DNA from: Lysobacter enzymogenes
GTDB lineage: Bacteria > Pseudomonadota > Gammaproteobacteria > Xanthomonadales > Xanthomonadaceae
Reading direction: 5' to 3'
Length of the DNA: 64,000 nucleotides
Assembly: GCF_023617245.1 (NCBI RefSeq)
Contig: NZ_CP067396.1
Location: 3,596,001-3,660,000 of the forward strand
Shown here one piece after another: positions 21,301-27,300 of the stretch (position 1 is its first letter; every line of letters begins with the position of its first letter). Under the pieces are notes generated by a model. It was not told where the DNA came from, ran no database searches, and was given only the letters and a program-made list of their open reading frames with translations. Position numbers and translations under genes: made by a program.

Positions 21301-24300
21301 GTAATCGTGCAGGCGCGCGGCCCAGTCCTGATACCCGGTCGCGCCCTTGCGCGCCAGCCGTACCGCTTCGCCGCGGCCGAGCTGGTCGAGCGCAGTGGCG
21401 AGGTCTTCGGCCAACACCTGCCACGACACCACGTCCACCACCAAGTGATGCATCACCCACAGCAGCCGCGAGCCGTTGGCGTCGCGCAACCACAGCCAGC
21501 GCAGCAGCCGGCCTTGCTTGACGTCGAGCTCGGCCATCGCCGCGTCGACCTGGGCGTGGATGTGCTCGCGCGCGGTCGCCGGCGCCTGCGCGGCGTCGCC
21601 GTCGATCTCGACGATGGCGTCGTCCCAGGCCTCGGCCGACAAGGCCTCGGCGCGGTACTGCGCCATCCAGCCGCCGGCGCTTTCGCGGAACTTCAAGCGC
21701 AGCGCGTCGTGACGCGAGACGAGGGCCAGCAACGCCGCCTGCAATTGCGCGCGGCCGATGCCGTCGGCCAGCGCCACGTCGGCGTATTGCACGTAGCGGC
21801 CGTGTTCGGCGCGGTCGGCTTGCAGGAAGCGCGCCTGGATCGGCAGCAAGCGCTGCTCGCCCTTGCTCGCCTCCTCGGCGTTCGCATCGACGACGACAGC
21901 GACGGCGGGCGCGGCGGCCGGCGCCGCGGCGGCGCCCAGACGCGAGGCGATCTGGCGGATGGTCTTTTCCTCGGTCAACAGACGCGGAGTCAGCGCGATG
22001 CCGCGCTTGCCGGCGCGCGACACGACCTGGATCGCCAGGATCGAATCGCCGCCGATGGCGTAGAAGCTGTCGTCGACGCCGAAGCGGTCGCTGCCCAGCA
22101 CCTGTTTCCACACCTCCCACAGCGCGGTTTCCAGCTCGCCCTGCGGTTCGACGAACGCGCTGTGGGCGTAGGCCGAATGATCGGGTTCGGGCAGCCGCGC
22201 GCGGTCGGCCTTGCCGTTGGCGTTGCGCGGGATCGCCTCGATCAGCACGAACGCGGCCGGCACCATGTACTCGGGCAATTCGGCCTTGAGCTTGGCCGCG
22301 AACGAACCGATCAGGCGGCTGCGCGCGGCGTCGTCGGCCGGCCACTGGCGCGGCACCACGTAGGCCACCAGTTGCTTGCGCGCGCCGTCGTCGCGCGCGG
22401 CCACCAGCGCCTGGCGCACCTGCTCGTGCGCGGCCAGGGCGTGTTCGATCTCGCCCAGTTCGATGCGGAAGCCGCGCACCTTGACCTGATGGTCGAGGCG
22501 GCCGAGATATTCGACCGTGCCGTCGGCGCGCCAGCGCGCCAGGTCGCCGGTGCGGTACAGGCGTTCGCCGGCGACGAACGGGCTGTCGAGGAAACGTTCG
22601 GCGGTGAGCTGCGGCTGGCCGAGATAACCGCGGCCGACCGCGACGCCGCCGATGAACAGCTCGCCGCCGACGCCGACCGGCAACGGCCGCAGGCGTTCGT
22701 CGAGCACGTACAGGCGGGTGTTCCACAGCGGCCGGCCGATCGGCACGATCGCGCTGTCGGCGCGCTCGACCGCGCAACCGCTGGCTTCGATCGCGGTCTC
22801 GGTCGGCCCGAACAGGTTGTACAGCGCCGCGTCGGACGTCGCCAGGAAACGCGCCGCCATCGCCCCGGGCAGCGCCTCGCCGCTGGCGAACAGGCGCCGC
22901 AGCGAGGCGCAGCCGCGCAGTTCGTCCTCGTCGAGGAACACCTGCAGCATCGACGGCACGAAGTTGAGCGTGGTCACGCCGTGCTCGCGCACCATCGCGC
23001 CGAGGTAGGCCGGGTCGCGGTGGCCGCCGGGCTTGGCGATCACCAGGGTCGCGCCGTTGAGCAGCGGCCAGAAGATCTCCATCACCGATACGTCGAACGA
23101 CAGCGGCGTCTTCTGCAGCACCACGTCGCTGGCGTCCATGCCGTAGCTGGCCTGCAGCCACTGCATCAGATTGACCAGCGAGCGGTGCTGGTTCATCGAC
23201 GCCTTGGGCTTGCCGGTCGAGCCGGAGGTGAAGATCACATAGATCAGGTCGTCCGGGCCGACGCCGCTGTCGGGCGCGACCGCGTCGTGCGCGGCGATCC
23301 GCGCCCAATCGGCGTCGAGTTCCAGCGTGCGCACCGCGGCGTCGAGCTGGGCCAGCGCCTGCTCGCGCAGATGATGCTGGGTCAGGACCAGATCGACGCC
23401 GATGTCGGCGACCATCGCCGCCAGCCGCTGCGCCGGCAGTTCCGGGTCCAGCGGCACCCAGGCGCCACCGGCCTTGAGGATGCCGAGCACGCCGACGATC
23501 ATCTCCAGCGAACGTTCGGCGCACAGGCCGACCACACGGTCCGGGCCGACGCCGAGCGTGCGCAGGTGCTGCGCCAGCCGGTTGGCGCGCGCGTCGAGTT
23601 CGGCGTAGCCCAAGCGCTGGCCGTCGAACACCAGCGCGGTCGCCTGCGGCGTGCGCGCGGCCTGCTCGGCGAACAGCTCGTGCAGGCAACGGTCGTCGCT
23701 GTAGGCGTGGTCGGTGGCGTTCCATTCGTGCAGCAGGCGCTGGCGCCAGGCCTGCGGCAGCAACTCGGCTTCGCTCCAGCGCACGCCCTCGCCGTCGAGC
23801 AGCAGGCCGACCAGATGCTGGTACAGGTCCAGCCACATCGCGATGGAGGCCTCGTCGAACAGGCCGGCGTCGTAGCCGATGCGCACGCCGTATTCGAGTT
23901 CGCCGTCGCCGTCCTGGCGTTCGATCAGGCCGAAGATGAAGCGGTAATTGGTGGATTCGTAGCCGCCGACCAGCTGCGGCCGCGGCGCGTCCTGGCGCTC
24001 GCCGTAGCGGTGGCTTTCGATGTTGAACAAGGTCGCGAACAGCTCGTCGTCCAGGCGCGGCTTGACCGCTTCGTGGATCTGCGACAGCGGGAACGCCGCG
24101 CCTTCGCGCATGCGCGCGAGCTGGCGGTCGACGCTGGCGACGACCGCGTCGAGCGCGCGTTCGCCGTCGATGTCCAGTACCAGCGGCAAGGTGTTGACGC
24201 AGCAGCCGGTGATCGTCTCGACCCCGGCGATGTCTTCCATGCGCCCGCTCTGGATCACGCCGCAGCGCACCTGCGCCTGGCCGCCGAGGCAGCGCAGCAG

Positions 24301-27300
24301 GCAGGCGTAGCCGGCCAGCCACAGGCTGTTGGCGGTGACGCCCGACTGCGAGGCGCGCGCGCGCACGCGGCCGCCGAGTTCGCGGTCGATGGACGCGGTG
24401 AACAGGCGCGTGTCCTGCGCCGCGGTCTCGACCGGCAACGCGCTCGGCAGCTGCGCCGACAGCGGCGCCCACGGCAGCCCGGTCCAGTGCGCCAGCCACG
24501 CCGGATCGGCCTGCAGGCGGCGCTGCTGGGCGACGACGTCGGCCATGCCGGCCAGCGGCGCGGCCGGCAGCGGCACCGCTTCGCCGAGGTGGTGGCGGTA
24601 GCTCTGCAGCAGGTCGGCCAGCAGCAGGTCGATCGACCAGCCGTCGTGGATCAGGTGATGGATCGACAGCAAGGCATGGAAGTGCTCGCCGCCGTCGTCG
24701 ATGGCCTGCAGTTCGAACAACGGCGCGCGCTCCAGCCGCACCGGCTGCAGCCGCGCCTGCTGCTGCAGGCGCTGCGCCAGCGCCGCGCCCTCGCCCGTCG
24801 CGGCGCGATGCACGCGCGGCTCGAACGCCAAATGCGCCAACACCAGCTGTTGCGGCTCCAGGCCATCGACCTCGCGCACCACGGTGCGCAGGCAATCGTG
24901 GCGCGCGATCCAATCGGCGGCCGCGCGGCTCCAGGCCTCGCCGTCGAACGCGCGCGGCATGCGATAGACCATCTGCACCTGGTAGGTGTCGGGATGGCGG
25001 TGCATGGTCCGCTGCATGTCGGTCAGCGGATACAGACCTTGCGGCTGCGCGTCGGCGGGTACCGCCGCGGCCTGCGCGCGGTCGAGCCCGGCGAGCGGGA
25101 AATCCGCCGGCGTCCAGCGCCGCTGCGCCGGGTCGCAGCAATGCGCGACGATCTCGCGCAGCGCCTGGATCAGCGCCGGGCCGAAGCGTCCGGCGCTGTC
25201 GCCGGGCCAGCCGGCCGGATCGTGGTACAGGCTCAGGATCAGCTCGCCGTCGCGGATCTCGCCTTCCACCGACAGCGCGTACGGGCTGGCGTTGCCCGCG
25301 CCGAGTTCGATCGCCGCCATCGGCACGGTGCGCCAGCCCTGCTGCTGGCGCTGGATCACGCCGGAGAAATTGAACAGCACCTGCGGCGCGCGATACGCGG
25401 CGAACGCCGCGCGCAGCGCCGGGTCCTGGGCCAGATAGCGCAACGCGTAGAAATCGCGGCCGCGCGCCGGCACCGCGGCGCGGGTTTCCTTGAGTTCGAC
25501 CAGCCAGTCGCCGAGCGCGTCGGCGCCGGTCTGCGCCGGCACCGCCAGCGCCAGCGGATGCACGCTGGTGAACCAGCCGACAGTGCGGTCCAGGCCCTGA
25601 GCGCCGGCGTACTCCTCGTCGCGGCCGTGCCATTCCACATCGATGGCGACGCGCTGCGCGCCGAGCGTGCGCGCCAGCGCGAGATAGGTCGCGGCCAGCA
25701 CCAGTTCCTCGGCGCTCTGGCGGTAGCAGTCCGGCGCCTGTTCGAGCAAGCGGCGGCTGTCCTCGCGCGAGAGCCGATGCTCTGCAACGACAACCTCGCC
25801 GACGATGGCTTCGCCGGCCGCGCCGCGCGCGGAGGCGATCGGCAGCGGCGGCGTCGCCGCGACCGCCTCCAGCAGCGGGCTCCACTGCGCCAGTTGGCGC
25901 GCCGGCTCGCGGCCGGCGTCGGCGTTGAGGCGCTGCGACCAATCCAGATAGGCCAGGCTCTTGCCCGGCAGCACGTCCTGGGCCGAGGCCGCGTCGGCGT
26001 CGTAGAGATGACGCAGGTCGTCGAGCAGGATGCCGTGGCTGACCGTATCCACCAGCAGGTGATGCAACACCCACACCACGCGCGTGCGCTGGGCGGTGCG
26101 CAGCACCGCGATGCGGAACAGCGGCGCCTGGGCCAGATCGAGTTCGCCGGCGAGTTCGTCGCGGCAGCGCGCGGCGGCGGCGTCGAGCTCGGCCTCGGCA
26201 AGATCGCGCACGATCAGCGGCGGCAGCTCGAACCCTTCGGCGGCGCCCGCGTCCGGCTGGATGTCCTGGCGCCACGAGGCGGCCTCGCGGCCGCGCGCGC
26301 CCAGGCGCACGAAGCGCGCGCGCAGTTGGTCGTGATAGTCCGCCAGTTGGGCGAAGGCGCGGCGCAGGCGCTCCAGGTCCAGCGGCTGCGCGCTTTCGAA
26401 CGCGAGCGTCTGGCAGAAGTCGCCGGGGTTGCCCAGGTCGAGGTCGAAGAACCAGCCCTGGATCGGGCTCAGCGGCGCGCTGCCGTGCACGCTGGCGTAG
26501 TCGCGCTGGGCGTGACGGCCGCCGCGGCGCAGCAGTTCGGCGAAGTCGGCCAGGCGCGGGCGCGCCAGCAACTGCGCCGAGGTCGCGTGGTAGCCCAGGC
26601 GCTTGAGCGCCGACATCACCACCAGCGAGGTCAGCGAGTCGCCGCCGAGGTGGACGAAATTGTCCTCGCGCGAGACCTGCGGCTGCTGCAACACGCCGCT
26701 CCAGATCCGCGCGATCTGCTGTTCCAGTTCGTCGGCGTGATCCTCGCCGCCCTGCTCCGGCTGCGGCGCCGCGGCCTGGGCCAGGCGCTCGCGCAGCGCG
26801 CGGTAGTCGGTCTTGCCGTTGACGGTCAGCGGCAGCGCGTCGAGCCACACCAGCCGGTTGGGCAGCGCCCAGGCCGGCAGCGCCTGGCCGAGCGCGGCGC
26901 GCACCGCGTCCTCGGGCTGGGCGGCGCCGGCGCAGAACCCGACCAGCTGCTTGCCGGCGTCCAGGTCCACCGCGACCACCGCCGCGGCGCCGACGCCCGG
27001 CAACTGGCGCAGCGCGGCTTCGACTTCGCCCGGTTCCAGGCGATGGCCGCGCAGCTTGATCTGATCGTCCACGCGCCCGGCGAAGATCAGCCGGTTGCGT
27101 TCGTCCAGGCACGACAGGTCGCCGCTGCGGTACCAGCGCATGCGCTCGAAGCTGAGGAACTTGTCGCGGGTCATGTCCTCGCGCTTGAGATAACCGTGGG
27201 TCACGCCCGCGCCGCCGATCAGCAGCTCGCCGATGGCGCCGCGCGGCAGCGCGTGGTTGAAGCGGTTGACCACGCGCACGGCGGTGTTGGCGATCGGCTC